This document shows positions 1 to 13,111 of a stretch of DNA of 64,000 bases, piece after piece (the first letter of the stretch is position 1; the number at the start of each line of letters is the position of its first letter). This DNA is from Hippophae tibetana (taxonomy: Eukaryota; Streptophyta; Magnoliopsida; Rosales; Elaeagnaceae). Made by a program: the position numbers and the translations under genes. The notes under the pieces are model-generated. The model searched no databases. It was not told where the DNA came from and was given only the letters and a program-made list of their open reading frames with translations. The DNA is taken from the NCBI GenBank assembly GCA_037013495.1, contig JAZDXN010000026.1, positions 1,302,001 through 1,366,000 on the forward strand, written 5' to 3'.

Positions 1-2171
1 AACAAAAAAAAACATTTGGTAAATATGAGTTACAAATTTCAACGGAGATAACTTTTGACTCGTGTATCGAAACCACTATTATAATATATCAAATCGAACC
101 TCGTATGAAATTACACAATATTTTTTGAACCCGCCAAAGAAAATCGTTTTTTCTCAAATTACATCGTTTACATCACTTACCGAGTGTTTAAATTTTTTGA
201 AGCACCGTTTTCATTTTACTCACTTCTGGTTTAATTCAATATAGCTATACAGGAGATATTGGTGCCAACCTAGGTTTGATTATTTATATTTTGAATCAAT
301 CCCTATTCTTCAAAAAAAAAATAAGAGAAGAGAAAAAGAAAGAGGATGTCGTTTACATTTTTAAAAACAAAAAAAACATTTGGTAAATATGAGTTACAAC
401 TTTCAACGGGGATAACTTTTGACTCGGGTATCGAAACCACAATTATAATATATCAAATCGAAGCTCGTATGAAATTACCCAATATTTTTTGAACCCGCCA
501 AAGAAAATCGTTTTTTTCTCAAATTACATCGTTTACATCACTTACCGAGTGTTTATAGTTTTTGAAGCACCGTTTTCATTTTACTAACTTCTGGTTTAAT
601 TCAATAGAGCTATATAGGAGATATTGGTGCTGACATAGTGTTGTTTATTTATATTTCCAATAATCCTCTATTATTCAAGAAAAAAATAAGAGAAGAGAAA
701 AAGAAAGAGGATGTCGTTTATATTTTCAAAAACAAAAAAAACATTTGGTAAATATGAGTTACAAATTTCAACGGAGATAACTTTTGACTCGTGTATCGAA
801 ACCACTATTATAATATATCAAATCGAACCTCGTATGAAATTACACAATATTTTTTGAACCCGCCAAAGAAAATCGTTTTTGTACCCAAATTACATCGTTT
901 ACATCACTTACCGAGTGTGTAAAGTTTTTTAAGCACCGTTTTCATTTTACTTACTTTTGGTTTAATTCAATAGAGCTATACAGGCGATATTGGTGCCAAC
1001 CTAGGTTTGATTATTTATATTTTCAATCAATCCTTATTCTTCAAAAAAAATAAGAGAAGAGAAAAAGAAACGGGGATGTCGTTTACATTTTTAAAAAGAA
1101 AAAAACATTTGGTAAATATAAGTTACAACTTTCAACGGAGATAACTTTTGACTCGGGTACGGAAATCACTATTATAATATATCAAGTCGAAGCTCGTATC
1201 AAATTACACAATATGTTTTGTTCCCGTCAAAGAAAATCGTTTTTTTACCCAAATTACATCGTTTACATCACTTACCGAGTGTTTAAATTTTTTGAAGCAC
1301 CGTTTTCATTTTACTCACTTCTGGTTTAATTCAATATAGCTATACAGGAGATATTGGTGCCAACCTAGGTTTGATTATTTATATTTTGAATCAATCCCTA
1401 TTCTTCAAAAAAAAAATAAGAGAAGAGAAAAAGAAAGAGGATGTCGTTTACATTTTTAAAAACAAAAAAAACATTTGGTAAATATGAGTTACAACTTTCA
1501 ACGGGGATAACTTTTGACTCGGGTATCGAAACCACTATTATAATATATCAAATCGAAGCTCGTATGAAATTACCCAATATTTTTTGAACCCGCCAAAGAA
1601 AATCGTTTTTTTCTTAAATTACATCGTTTACATCACTTACCGAGTGTTTATAGTTTTTGAAGCACCGTTTTCATTTTACTAACTTCTGGTTTAATTCAAT
1701 AGAGCTATACAGGAGATATTGGTGCTGACCTAGTGTTGTTTATTTATATTTCCAATAATCCTCTATTATTCAAGAAAAAAATAAGAGAAGAGAAAAAGAA
1801 AGAGGATGTCGTTTACATTTTTAAAAACAAAAAAAAACATTTGGTAAATATGAGTTACAACTTTCAACGGGGATAACTTTTGACTCGGGTATCGAAACCA
1901 CTATTATAATATATCAAATCGAAGCTCGTATGAAATTACACAATATTTTTTGAACGTGCCAAAGAAAATCGTTTTTTTCTCAAATTACATCGTTTACATT
2001 ACTTACCGAGTGTTTATAGTTTTTGAAGCACCGTTTTCATTTTACTAACTTCTGGTTTAATTCAATAGAGCTATACAGGAGATATTGGTGCTGACTTAGG
2101 GTTGTTTATTTATATTTCCAATAATCCTCTATTATTCAAGAAAAAAATAAGAGAAGAGAAAAAGAAAGAGG
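1..2171 (+). repeat. Satellite block with mixed and hybrid monomers
   Basis: About six monomers of two kinds. One kind reads GTGCCAACCTAGGTTTG before the poly-A run; the other reads GTGCTGACCTAG(G/T)GTTG followed by a TTTCCAATAATCCTC stretch. The monomer starting near 710 is a hybrid: its first half matches the CTCGTGTATCG / AACCTCGTATG type, and after about 865 it switches to the TTTTTGTACCC...GTGTGTAAAG type. The part 870-1600 shares private variants (CAGGCGATATTGG at 972, an AAACGG-GATG tail) with 21350-22000, about 20.4 kb away, so both descend from one ancestral block. No gene is seen. Confidence 0.85.
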
Positions 2172-2904
2172 ATGTCGTTTATATTTTCAAAAACAAAAAA
2201 AACATTTGGTAAATATGAGTTACAAATTTCAACGGAGATAACTTTTGACTCGGGTATCGAAACCACTATTATAATATATCAAATCGAAGCTCGTATCAAA
2301 TTACACAATATGCTTTGGTCCCATCAAAGAAAATCGTTTTTGAACCCAAATTACATCGTTTACATCACTTACTGAGTGTTTAAGATTTTTGAAGCACCGT
2401 TTTCATTTCACTTATTTCTGGTTTAATTCAATAGAGCTATACAGGAGATATTGGTGCAAACCTAGGTTTGATTATTTATATTTGCAATCAATCCCTATTC
2501 TTCAAAAAAAAATACGAGACGAGAAAAAGAAAGAGGATGTCGTTTACATTTTCAAAAACAAAAAAAAAACATTTGGTAAATATGAGTTACAACTTTCAAC
2601 GGGGATAACTTTTGACTCGGGTATCGAAACAACTATTATAATATATCAAATCGAAGCTCGAATGAAATTACCCAATATTTTTTGAACCCGCCAAAGAAAA
2701 TCGTTTTTTTTCTCAAATTACATCGTTTACATCACTTACCGACTGTTTATAGTTTTTGAAGCACCGTTTTCATTTTACTAACTTCTGGTTTAATTCAATA
2801 GAGCTATACAGGAGGTATTGGTGCTGACCTAGGGTTGTTTATTTATATTTCCAATAATCCTCTATTATTCAAGAAAAAAATAAGAGAAGAGAAAAAGAAA
2901 GAGG

Positions 2905-5093
2905 ATGTCGTTTATATTTTCAAAAACCAAAAAAACATTTGGTAAATATGAGTTACAAATTTCAACGGAGATAACTTTTTACTCGTGTATCGAAACCACT
3001 ATTATAATATATCAAATCGAAGCTCGTATCAAATTACACAATATGATTTGGTCCCGTCAAAGAAAATCGTTTTTGTACCCAAATTACATCGTTTACATCA
3101 CTTACCGAGTGTGTAAAGTTTTTTAAGCACCGTTTTCATTTTACTTACTTTTGGTTTAATTCAATAGAGCTATACAGGAGATATTGGTGCCAACCTAGGT
3201 TTGATTATTTATATTTTCAATCAATCCTTATTCTTAAAAAAAAATAAGAGAAGAGAAAAAGAAACAGGGATGTCGTTTACATTTTTAAAAAGAAAAAAAC
3301 ATTTGGTAAATATAGGTTACAACTTTCAACGGAGATAACTTTTGACTCGGGTACGGAAACCACTATTATAATATATCAAGTCGAAGCTCGTATCAAATTA
3401 CACAATATGTTTTGTTCCCATCAAAGAAAATCGTTTTTTTACCCAAATTACATCGTTTACATCACTTACCGAGTGTTTAAATTTTTTGAAGCACCGTTTT
3501 CATTTTACTCACTTCTGGTTTAATTCAATAGAGCTATACAGGAGATATTGGTGCTGACCTAGTGTTGTTTATTTATATTTCCAATAATCGTCTATTATTC
3601 AAGAAAAAAATAAGAGAAAAGAAAAAGAAAGAGGATGTCGTTTATATTTTCAAAAACAAAAAAAACATTTGGTAAATATGAGTTACAAATTTCAACGGAG
3701 ATAACTTTTGACTCGTGTATCGAAACCACTATTATAATATATCAAATCGAACCTCGTATGAAATTACACAATATTTTTTGAACCCGCCAAAGAAAATAGT
3801 TTTTTCTCAAATTACATCGTTTACATCACTTACCGAGTGTTTAAATTTTTTGAAGCACCGTTTTCATTTTACTCACTTCTGGTTTAATTCAATATAGCTA
3901 TACAGGAGATATTGGTGCCAACCTAGGTTTGATTATTTATATTTTGAATCAATCCCTATTCTTCAAAAAAAAATAAGAGAAGAGAAAAAGAAAGAGGATG
4001 TCGTTTACATTTTTAAAAACAAAAAAAACATTTGGTAAATATGAGTTACAACTTTCAACGGGGATAACTTTTGACTCGTGTATCGAAACCACTATTATAA
4101 TATATCAAATCGAACCTCGTATGAAATTACACAATATTTTTTGAACCCGCCAAAGAAAATCGTTTTTTTCTCAAATTACATCGTTTACATCACTTACCGA
4201 GTGTTTATAGTTTTTGAAGCACCGTTTTCATTTTACTAACTTCTGGTTTAATTCAATAGAGCTATACAGGAGATATTGGTGCTGACTTAGGGTTCTTTAT
4301 TTATATTTCCAATAATCCTCTATTATTCAAGAAAAAAATAAGAGAAGAGAAAAAGAAAGAGGATGTCGTTTATATTTTCAAAAACAAAAAAAAACATTTG
4401 GTAAATATGAGTTACAAATTTCAACGGAGATAACTTTTGACTCGTGTATCGAAACCACTATTATAATATATCAAATCGAACCTCGTATGAAATTACACAA
4501 TATTTTTTGAACCCGCCAAATAAAATCGTTTTTTCTCAAATTACATCGTTTACATCACTTACTGAGTGTTTAAGATTTTTGAAGCACCGTTTTCATTTCA
4601 CTTATTTCTGGTTTAATTCAATAGAGCTATACAGGAGATATTGGTGCAAACCTAGGTTTGATTATTTATATTTGCAATCAATCCCTATTCTTCAAAAAAA
4701 AATACGAGACGAGAAAAAGAAAGAGGATGTCGTTTACATTTTCAAAAACAAAAAAAAAACATTTGGTAAATATGAGTTACAAGTTTCAACGGGGATAACT
4801 TTTGACTCGGGTATCGAAACAACTATTATAATATATCAAATCGAAGCTCGAATGAAATTACCCAATATTTTTTGAACCCGCCAAAGAAAATCGTTTTTTT
4901 CTCAAATTACATCGTTTACATCACTTACCGACTGTTTATAGTTTTTGAAGCACCGTTTTCATTTTACTAACTTCTGGTTTAATTCAATAGAGCTATACAG
5001 GAGGTATTGGTGCTGACCTAGGGTTGTTTATTTATATTTCCAATAATCCTCTATTATTCAAGAAAAAAATAAGAGAAGAGAAAAAGAAAGAGG
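2905..5093 (+). repeat. 6-mer higher-order repeat, copy 1
   Basis: Six monomers totalling 2,189 bp. Its first monomer carries the private TTTTTACTCGTGTATCG and GTGTGTAAAG variants. The second has TAAATATAGGTTAC and GGTACGGAAAC. The third is of the CTCGTGTATCG / AACCTCGTATG type. The same order restarts at 5094. The fourth and fifth monomers differ from those of copies 2 and 3 (the fifth has ATACGAGACGAG and TTTGCAATC, shared with 2172-2904), so this copy is an older or recombined version of the unit. Noncoding. Confidence 0.88.
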
Positions 5094-7280
5094 ATGTCGT
5101 TTATATTTTCAAAAACCAAAAAAACATTTGGTAAATATGAGTTACAAATTTCAACGGAGATAACTTTTTACTCGTGTATCGAAACCACTATTATAATATA
5201 TCAAATCGAAGCTCGTATCAAATTACACAATATGATTTGGTCCCGTCAAAGAAAATCGTTTTTGTACCCAAATTACATCGTTTACATCACTTACCGAGTG
5301 TGTAAAGTTTTTTAAGCACCGTTTTCATTTTACTTACTTTTGGTTTAATTCAATAGAGCTATACAGGAGATATTGGTGCCAACCTAGGTTTGATTATTTA
5401 TATTTTCAATCAATCCTTATTCTTAAAAAAAAATAAGAGAAGAGAAAAAGAAACAGGGATGTCGTTTACATTTTTAAAAAGAAAAAAACATTTGGTAAAT
5501 ATAGGTTACAACTTTCAACGGAGATAACTTTTGACTCGGGTACGGAAACCACTATTATAATATATCAAGTCGAAGCTCGTATCAAATTACACAATATGTT
5601 TTGTTCCCATCAAAGAAAATCGTTTTTTTACCCAAATTACATCGTTTACATCACTTACCGAGTGTTTAAATTTTTTGAAGCACCGTTTTCATTTTACTCA
5701 CTTCTGGTTTAATTCAATAGAGCTATACAGGAGATATTGGTGCTGACCTAGTGTTGTTTATTTATATTTCCAATAATCGTCTATTATTCAAGAAAAAAAT
5801 AAGAGAAAAGAAAAAGAAAGAGGATGTCGTTTATATTTTCAAAAACAAAAAAAACATTTGGTAAATATGAGTTACAAATTTCAACGGAGATAACTTTTGA
5901 CTCGTGTATCGAAACCACTATTATAATATATCAAATCGAACCTCGTATGAAATTACACAATATTTTTTGAACCCGCCAAAGAAAATCGTTTTTTCTCAAA
6001 TTACATCGTTTACATCACTTACCGAGTGTTTAAATTTTTTGAAGCACCGTTTTCATTTTACTCACTTCTGGTTTAATTCAATATAGCTATACAGGAGATA
6101 TTGGTGCCAACCTAGGTTTGATTATTTATATTTTGAATCAATCCCTATTCTTCAAAAAAAAATAAGAGAAGAGAAAAAGAAAGAGGATGTCGTTTACATT
6201 TTTAAAAACAAAAAAAACATTTGGTAAATATGAGTTACAACTTTCAACGGGGATAACTTTTGACTCGGGTATCGAAAACACTATTATAATATATCAAATC
6301 GAAGCTCGTATGAAATTACACAATACGTTTTGAACCCGCCAAAGAAAATCGTTTTTTTCTCAAATTACATCGTTTACATCACTTACCGAGTGTTTATAGT
6401 TTTTGAAGCACCGTTTTCATTTTACTAACTTCTATTTTAATTCAATAGAGCTATACAGGAGATATTGGTGCTGACTTAGGGTTCTTTATTTATATTTCCA
6501 ATAATCCTCTATTATTCAAGAAAAAAATAAGAGAAGAGAAAAAGAAAGAGGATGTCGTTTATATTTTCAAAAACAAAAAAAACATTTGGTAAATATGAGT
6601 TACAAATTTCAACGGAGATAACTTTTGACTCGGGTATCGAAACCACTATTATAATATATCAAATTGAAGCTCGTATCAAATTACACAATATGCTTTGGTC
6701 CCGTCAAAGAAAATCGTTTTTTCTCAAATTACATCGTTTACATCACTTACCGAGTGTTTAAATTTTTTGAAGCACCGTTTTCATTTTACTCACTTCTAGT
6801 TTAAATCAATATAGCTATACAGGAGATATTGGTGCTGACCTAGTGTTGTTTATTTATATTTCCAATAATCCTCTATTATTCAAGAAAAAAATAAGAGAAG
6901 AGAAAAAGAAAGAGGATGTCGTTTATATTTTCAAAAACAAAAAAAACATTTGGTAAATATGAGTTACAAATTTCAACGGAGATAACTTTTGACTCGTGTA
7001 TCGAAACCACTATTATAATATATCAAATCGAACCTCGTATGAACTTACACAATATTTTTTGAACCCGCCAAAGAAAATCGTTTTTTTCTCAAATTACATC
7101 GTTTACATCACTTACCGAGTGTTTATAGTTTTTGAAGCACCGTTTTCATTTTACTCACTTCTGGTTTAATTCAATAGAGCTATACCGGAGGTATTGGTGC
7201 TGACCTAGGGTTGTTTATTTATATTTCCAATAATCCTCTATTATTCAAGAAAAAAATAAGAGAAGAGAAAAAGAAAGAGG
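5094..7280 (+). repeat. 6-mer higher-order repeat, copy 2 (2,187 bp)
   Basis: This unit matches the next 2,187 bp almost base for base by eye. Shared private variants at a 2,187 bp offset include TCTATTTTAATTC (6432 and 8619), CTAGTTTAAATCAATATAGC (6796 and 8983) and CGTATGAACTTACAC (7036 and 9223). A variant shared by two units but absent from neighbouring monomers shows that the whole 6-mer, not the single monomer, was the unit of the last duplication. Noncoding. Confidence 0.92.
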
Positions 7281-9467
7281 ATGTCGTTTATATTTTCAAA
7301 AACCAAAAAAACATTTGGTAAATATGAGTTACAAATTTCAACGGAGATAACTTTTTACTCGTGTATCGAAACCACTATTATAATATATCAAATCGAAGCT
7401 CGTATCAAATTACACAATATGATTTGGTCCCGTCAAAGAAAATCGTTTTTGTACCCAAATTACATCGTTTACATCACTTACCGAGTGTGTAAAGTTTTTT
7501 AAGCACCGTTTTCATTTTACTTACTTTTGGTTTAATTCAATAGAGCTATACAGGAGATATTGGTGCCAACCTAGGTTTGATTATTTATATTTTCAATCAA
7601 TCCTTATTCTTAAAAAAAAATAAGAGAAGAGAAAAAGAAACAGGGATGTCGTTTACATTTTTAAAAAGAAAAAAACATTTGGTAAATATAGGTTACAACT
7701 TTCAACGGAGATAACTTTTGACTCGGGTACGGAAACCACTATTATAATATATCAAGTCGAAGCTCGTATCAAATTACACAATATGTTTTGTTCCCATCAA
7801 AGAAAATCGTTTTTTTACCCAAATTACATCGTTTACATCACTTACCGAGTGTTTAAATTTTTTGAAGCACCGTTTTCATTTTACTCACTTCTGGTTTAAT
7901 TCAATAGAGCTATACAGGAGATATTGGTGCTGACCTAGTGTTGTTTATTTATATTTCCAATAATCGTCTATTATTCAAGAAAAAAATAAGAGAAAAGAAA
8001 AAGAAAGAGGATGTCGTTTATATTTTCAAAAACAAAAAAAACATTTGGTAAATATGAGTTACAAATTTCAACGGAGATAACTTTTGACTCGTGTATCGAA
8101 ACCACTATTATAATATATCAAATCGAACCTCGTATGAAATTACACAATATTTTTTGAACCCGCCAAAGAAAATCGTTTTTTCTCAAATTACATCGTTTAC
8201 ATCACTTACCGAGTGTTTAAATTTTTTGAAGCACCGTTTTCATTTTACTCACTTCTGGTTTAATTCAATATAGCTATACAGGAGATATTGGTGCCAACCT
8301 AGGTTTGATTATTTATATTTTGAATCAATCCCTATTCTTCAAAAAAAAATAAGAGAAGAGAAAAAGAAAGAGGATGTCGTTTACATTTTTAAAAACAAAA
8401 AAAACATTTGGTAAATATGAGTTACAACTTTCAACGGGGATAACTTTTGACTCGGGTATCGAAAACACTATTATAATATATCAAATCGAAGCTCGTATGA
8501 AATTACACAATACGTTTTGAACCCGCCAAAGAAAATCGTTTTTTTCTCAAATTACATCGTTTACATCACTTACCGAGTGTTTATAGTTTTTGAAGCACCG
8601 TTTTCATTTTACTAACTTCTATTTTAATTCAATAGAGCTATACAGGAGATATTGGTGCTGACTTAGGGTTCTTTATTTATATTTCCAATAATCCTCTATT
8701 ATTCAAGAAAAAAATAAGAGAAGAGAAAAAGAAAGAGGATGTCGTTTATATTTTCAAAAACAAAAAAAACATTTGGTAAATATGAGTTACAAATTTCAAC
8801 GGAGATAACTTTTGACTCGGGTATCGAAACCACTATTATAATATATCAAATTGAAGCTCGTATCAAATTACACAATATGCTTTGGTCCCGTCAAAGAAAA
8901 TCGTTTTTTCTCAAATTACATCGTTTACATCACTTACCGAGTGTTTAAATTTTTTGAAGCACCGTTTTCATTTTACTCACTTCTAGTTTAAATCAATATA
9001 GCTATACAGGAGATATTGGTGCTGACCTAGTGTTGTTTATTTATATTTCCAATAATCCTCTATTATTCAAGAAAAAAATAAGAGAAGAGAAAAAGAAAGA
9101 GGATGTCGTTTATATTTTCAAAAACAAAAAAAACATTTGGTAAATATGAGTTACAAATTTCAACGGAGATAACTTTTGACTCGTGTATCGAAACCACTAT
9201 TATAATATATCAAATCGAACCTCGTATGAACTTACACAATATTTTTTGAACCCGCCAAAGAAAATCGTTTTTTTCTCAAATTACATCGTTTACATCACTT
9301 ACCGAGTGTTTATAGTTTTTGAAGCACCGTTTTCATTTTACTCACTTCTGGTTTAATTCAATAGAGCTATACCGGAGGTATTGGTGCTGACCTAGGGTTG
9401 TTTATTTATATTTCCAATAATCCTCTATTATTCAAGAAAAAAATAAGAGAAGAGAAAAAGAAAGAGG
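7281..9467 (+). repeat. 6-mer higher-order repeat, copy 3 (2,187 bp)
   Basis: Near-identical tandem copy of the preceding unit, with the same six monomer types in the same order and the same private variants. It is followed by only a partial fourth copy. The very high similarity of copies 2 and 3 relative to copy 1 points to a recent unequal exchange. Noncoding. Confidence 0.92.
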
Positions 9468-10195
9468 ATGTCGTTTATATTTTCAAAAACCAAAAAAACA
9501 TTTGGTAAATATGAGTTACAAATTTCAACGGAGATAACTTTTTACTCGTGTATCGAAACCACTATTATAATATATCAAATCGAAGCTCGTATCAAATTAC
9601 ACAATATGATTTGGTCCCGTCAAAGAAAATCGTTTTTGTACCCAAATTACATCGTTTACATCACTTACCGAGTGTGTAAAGTTTTTTAAGCACCGTTTTC
9701 ATTTTACTTACTTTTGGTTTAATTCAATAGAGCTATACAGGAGATATTGGTGCCAACCTAGGTTTGATTATTTATATTTTCAATCAATCCTTATTCTTAA
9801 AAAAAAATAAGAGAAGAGAAAAAGAAACAGGGATGTCGTTTACATTTTTAAAAAGAAAAAAACATTTGGTAAATATAGGTTACAACTTTCAACGGAGATA
9901 ACTTTTGACTCGGGTACGGAAACCACTATTATAATATATCAAGTCGAAGCTCGTATGAAATTACACAATATTTTTTGAACCCGCCAAAGAAAATCGTTTT
10001 TTCTCAAATTACATCGTTTACATCACTTACCGAGTGTTTAAATTTTTTGAAGCACCGTTTTCATTTTACTCACTTCTGGTTTAATTCAATATAGCTATAC
10101 AGGAGATATTGGTGCCAACCTAGGTTTGATTATTTATATTTTGAATCAATCCCTATTCTTCAAAAAAAAATAAGAGAAGAGAAAAAGAAAGAGGA
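9468..10195 (+). repeat. Truncated higher-order repeat copy with a hybrid monomer
   Basis: Starts as a fourth 6-mer copy: its first monomer is standard and its second opens with the TAAATATAGGTTAC and GGTACGGAAACC variants. At about 9950 the second monomer changes from its normal continuation (CGTATCAAATTAC...TGTTTTGTTCCC) to that of the third type (CGTATGAAATTAC...TTTTTTGAACCCGCC). The outcome is one fused monomer where two are expected, as left by unequal crossover or gene conversion within the conserved GAAGCTCGTAT stretch. Confidence 0.8.
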
Positions 10196-10924
10196 TGTCG
10201 TTTACATTTTTAAAAACAAAAAAAACATTTGGTAAATATGAGTTACAACTTTCAACGAGGATAACTTTTGACTCGGGTATCGAAACCACTATTATAATAT
10301 ATCAAATCGAAGCTCGTATGAAATTACACAATATGTTTTGAACCCGCCAAAGAAAATCGTTTTTTTCTCAAATTACATCGTTTACATCACTTACCGAGTG
10401 TTTATAGTTTTTGAAGCACCGTTTTCATTTTACTAACTTCTGGTTTAATTCAATAGAGCTATACAGGAGATATTGGTGCTGACCTAGTGTTGTTTATTTA
10501 TATTTCCAATAATCCTCTATTATTCAAGAAAAAAATAAGAGAAGAGAAAAAGAAAGAGGATGTCGTTTATATTTTCAAAAACAAAAAAAAACATTTGGTA
10601 AATATGAGTTACAAATTTCAACGGAGGTACTTTTGACTCGTGTATCGAAACCACTATTATAATATATCAAATCGAACCTCGTATGAAATTACACAATATT
10701 TTTTGAACCCGCCAAAGAAAATCGTTTTTTTCTCAAATTACATCGTTTACATCACTTACCGAGTGTTTATAGTTTTTGAAGCACCGTTTTCATTTTACTA
10801 ACTTCTGGTTTAATTCAATAGAGCTATACCGGAGATATTGGTGCTGACCTAGTGTTGTTTATTTATATTTCCAATAATCCTCTATTATTCAAGAAAAAAA
10901 TAAGAGAAGAGAAAAAGAAAGAGG
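10196..10924 (+). repeat. Satellite monomers between HOR blocks
   Basis: Two ordinary monomers between the truncated HOR copy and the duplicated block that follows. Distinct local changes are TTCAACGAGG at about 10251 and ACGGAGGTACTTTTG at about 10622. The 10622 version lacks two bases of the usual GGAGATAACTTTTG block. No gene or other element seen. Confidence 0.85.
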
Positions 10925-13111
10925 ATGTCGTTTATATTTTCAAAAACAAAAAAAAACATTTGGTAAATATGAGTTACAAATTTCAACGGAGATAACTTTT
11001 GACTCGTGTATCGAAACCACTATTATAATATATCAAATCGAACCTCGTATGAAATTACACAATATTTTTTGAACCCGCCAAATAAAATCGTTTTTTCTCA
11101 AATTACATCGTTTACATCACTTACCGAGTGTTTAAATTTTTTGAAGCACCGTTTTCATTTTACTCACTTCTGGTTTAATTCAATATAGCTATACAGGAGA
11201 TATTGGTGCCAAACTAGGTTTGATTATTTATATTTTGAATCAATCCCTATTCTTCAAAAAAAAATAAGAGAAGAGAAAAAGAAAGAGGATGTCGTTTACA
11301 TTTTTAAAAACAAAAAAAACATTTGGTAAATATGAGTTACAACTTTCAACGGGGATAACTTTTGACTCGGGTATCGAAACCACAATTATAATATATCAAA
11401 TCGAAGCTCGTATGAAATTACCCAATATTTTTTGAACCCGCCAAAGAAAATCGTTTTTTTCTCAAATTACATCGTTTACATCACTTACCGAGTGTTTATA
11501 GTTTTTGAAGCACCGTTTTCATTTTACTAACTTCTGGTTTAATTCAATAGAGCTATACAGGAGATATTGGTGCTGACCTAGTGTTGTTTATTTATATTTC
11601 CAATAATCCTCTATTATTCAAGAAAAAAATAAGAGAAGAGAAAAAGAAAGAGGATGTCGTTTATATTTTCAAAAACAAAAAAAACATTTGGTAAATATGA
11701 GTTACAAATTTCAACGGAGATAACTTTTGACTCGTGTATCGAAACCACTATTATAATATATCAAATCGAACCTCGTATGAAATTACACAATATTTTTTGA
11801 ACCCGCCAAAGAAAATCGTTTTTTTCTCAAATTACATCATTTACATCACTTACCGAGTGTTTAAATTTTTTGAAGCACCGTTTTCATTTTACTCACTTCT
11901 GGTTTAATTCAATATAGCTATACAGGAGATATTGGTGCCAACCTAGGTTTGATTATTTATATTTTGAATCAATCCCTATTCTTCAAAAAAAAATAAGAGA
12001 AGAGAAAAAGAAAGAGGATGTCGTTTACATTTTTAAAAACAAAAAAAACATTTGGTAAATATGAGTTACAACTTTCAACGGGGATAACTTTTGACTCGGG
12101 TATCGAAACCACTATTATAATATATCAAATCGAAGCTCGTATGAAATTACACAATATGTTTTGAACCCGCCAAAGAAAATCGTTTTTTTCTCAAATTACA
12201 TCGTTTACATCACTTACCGAGTGTTTATAGTTTTTGAAGCACCGTTTTCATTTTACTAACTTCTATTTTAATTCAATAGAGCTATACAGGAGATATTGGT
12301 GCTGACTTAGGGTTCTTTATTTATATTTCCAATAATCCTCTATTATTCAAGAAAAAAATAAGAGAAGAGAAAAAGAAAGAGGATGTCCTTTATATTTTCA
12401 AAAACAAAAAAAACATTTGGTAAATATGAGTTACAAATTTCAACGGAGATAACTTTTGACTCGTGTATCGAAACCACTATTATATTATATCAAATCGAAC
12501 CTCGTATGAAATTACACAATATTTTTTGAACCCCCCAAAGAAAATCGTTTTTTCTCAAATTACATCGTTTACATCACTTACCGAGTGTTTAAATTTTTTG
12601 AAGCACCGTTTTCATTTTACTCACTTCTGGTTTAATTCAATATAGCTATACAGGAGATATTGGTGCCAACCTAGGTTTGATTATTTATATTTTGAATCAA
12701 TCCCTATTCTTCAAAAAAAAAATAAGAGAAGAGAAAAAGAAAGAGGATGTCGTTTACATTTTTAAAAACAAAAAAAACATTTGGTAAATATGAGTTACAA
12801 CTTTCAACGGGGATAACTTTTGACTCGGGTATCGAAACCACTATTATAATATATCAAATCGAAGCTCGTATGAAATTACACAATATGTTTTGAACCCGCC
12901 AAAGAAAATCGTTTTTTTCTCAAATTACATCGTTTACATCACTTACCGAGTGTTTATAGTTTTTGAAGCACCGTTTTCATTTTACTAACTTCTATTTTAA
13001 TTCAATAGAGCTATACAGGAGATATTGGTGCTGACTTAGGGTTCTTTATTTATATTTCCAATAATCCTCTATTATTCAAGAAAAAAATAAGAGAAGAGAA
13101 AAAGAAAGAGG
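10925..13111 (+). repeat. Duplicated satellite block, copy A (partner 5,833 bp away)
   Basis: About six monomers that recur at 16759-18944 in the same order at an offset of 5,833 bp (16 monomers). Private variants that prove the pairing are GGATGTCCTTTATATT (12381 and 18214), TTGAACCCCCCAAAG (12526 and 18359) and CCACAATTATA with TTACCCAATA (about 11380 and 17213). The similarity fades after about 13190, where the following monomer types differ. Noncoding. Confidence 0.85.
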
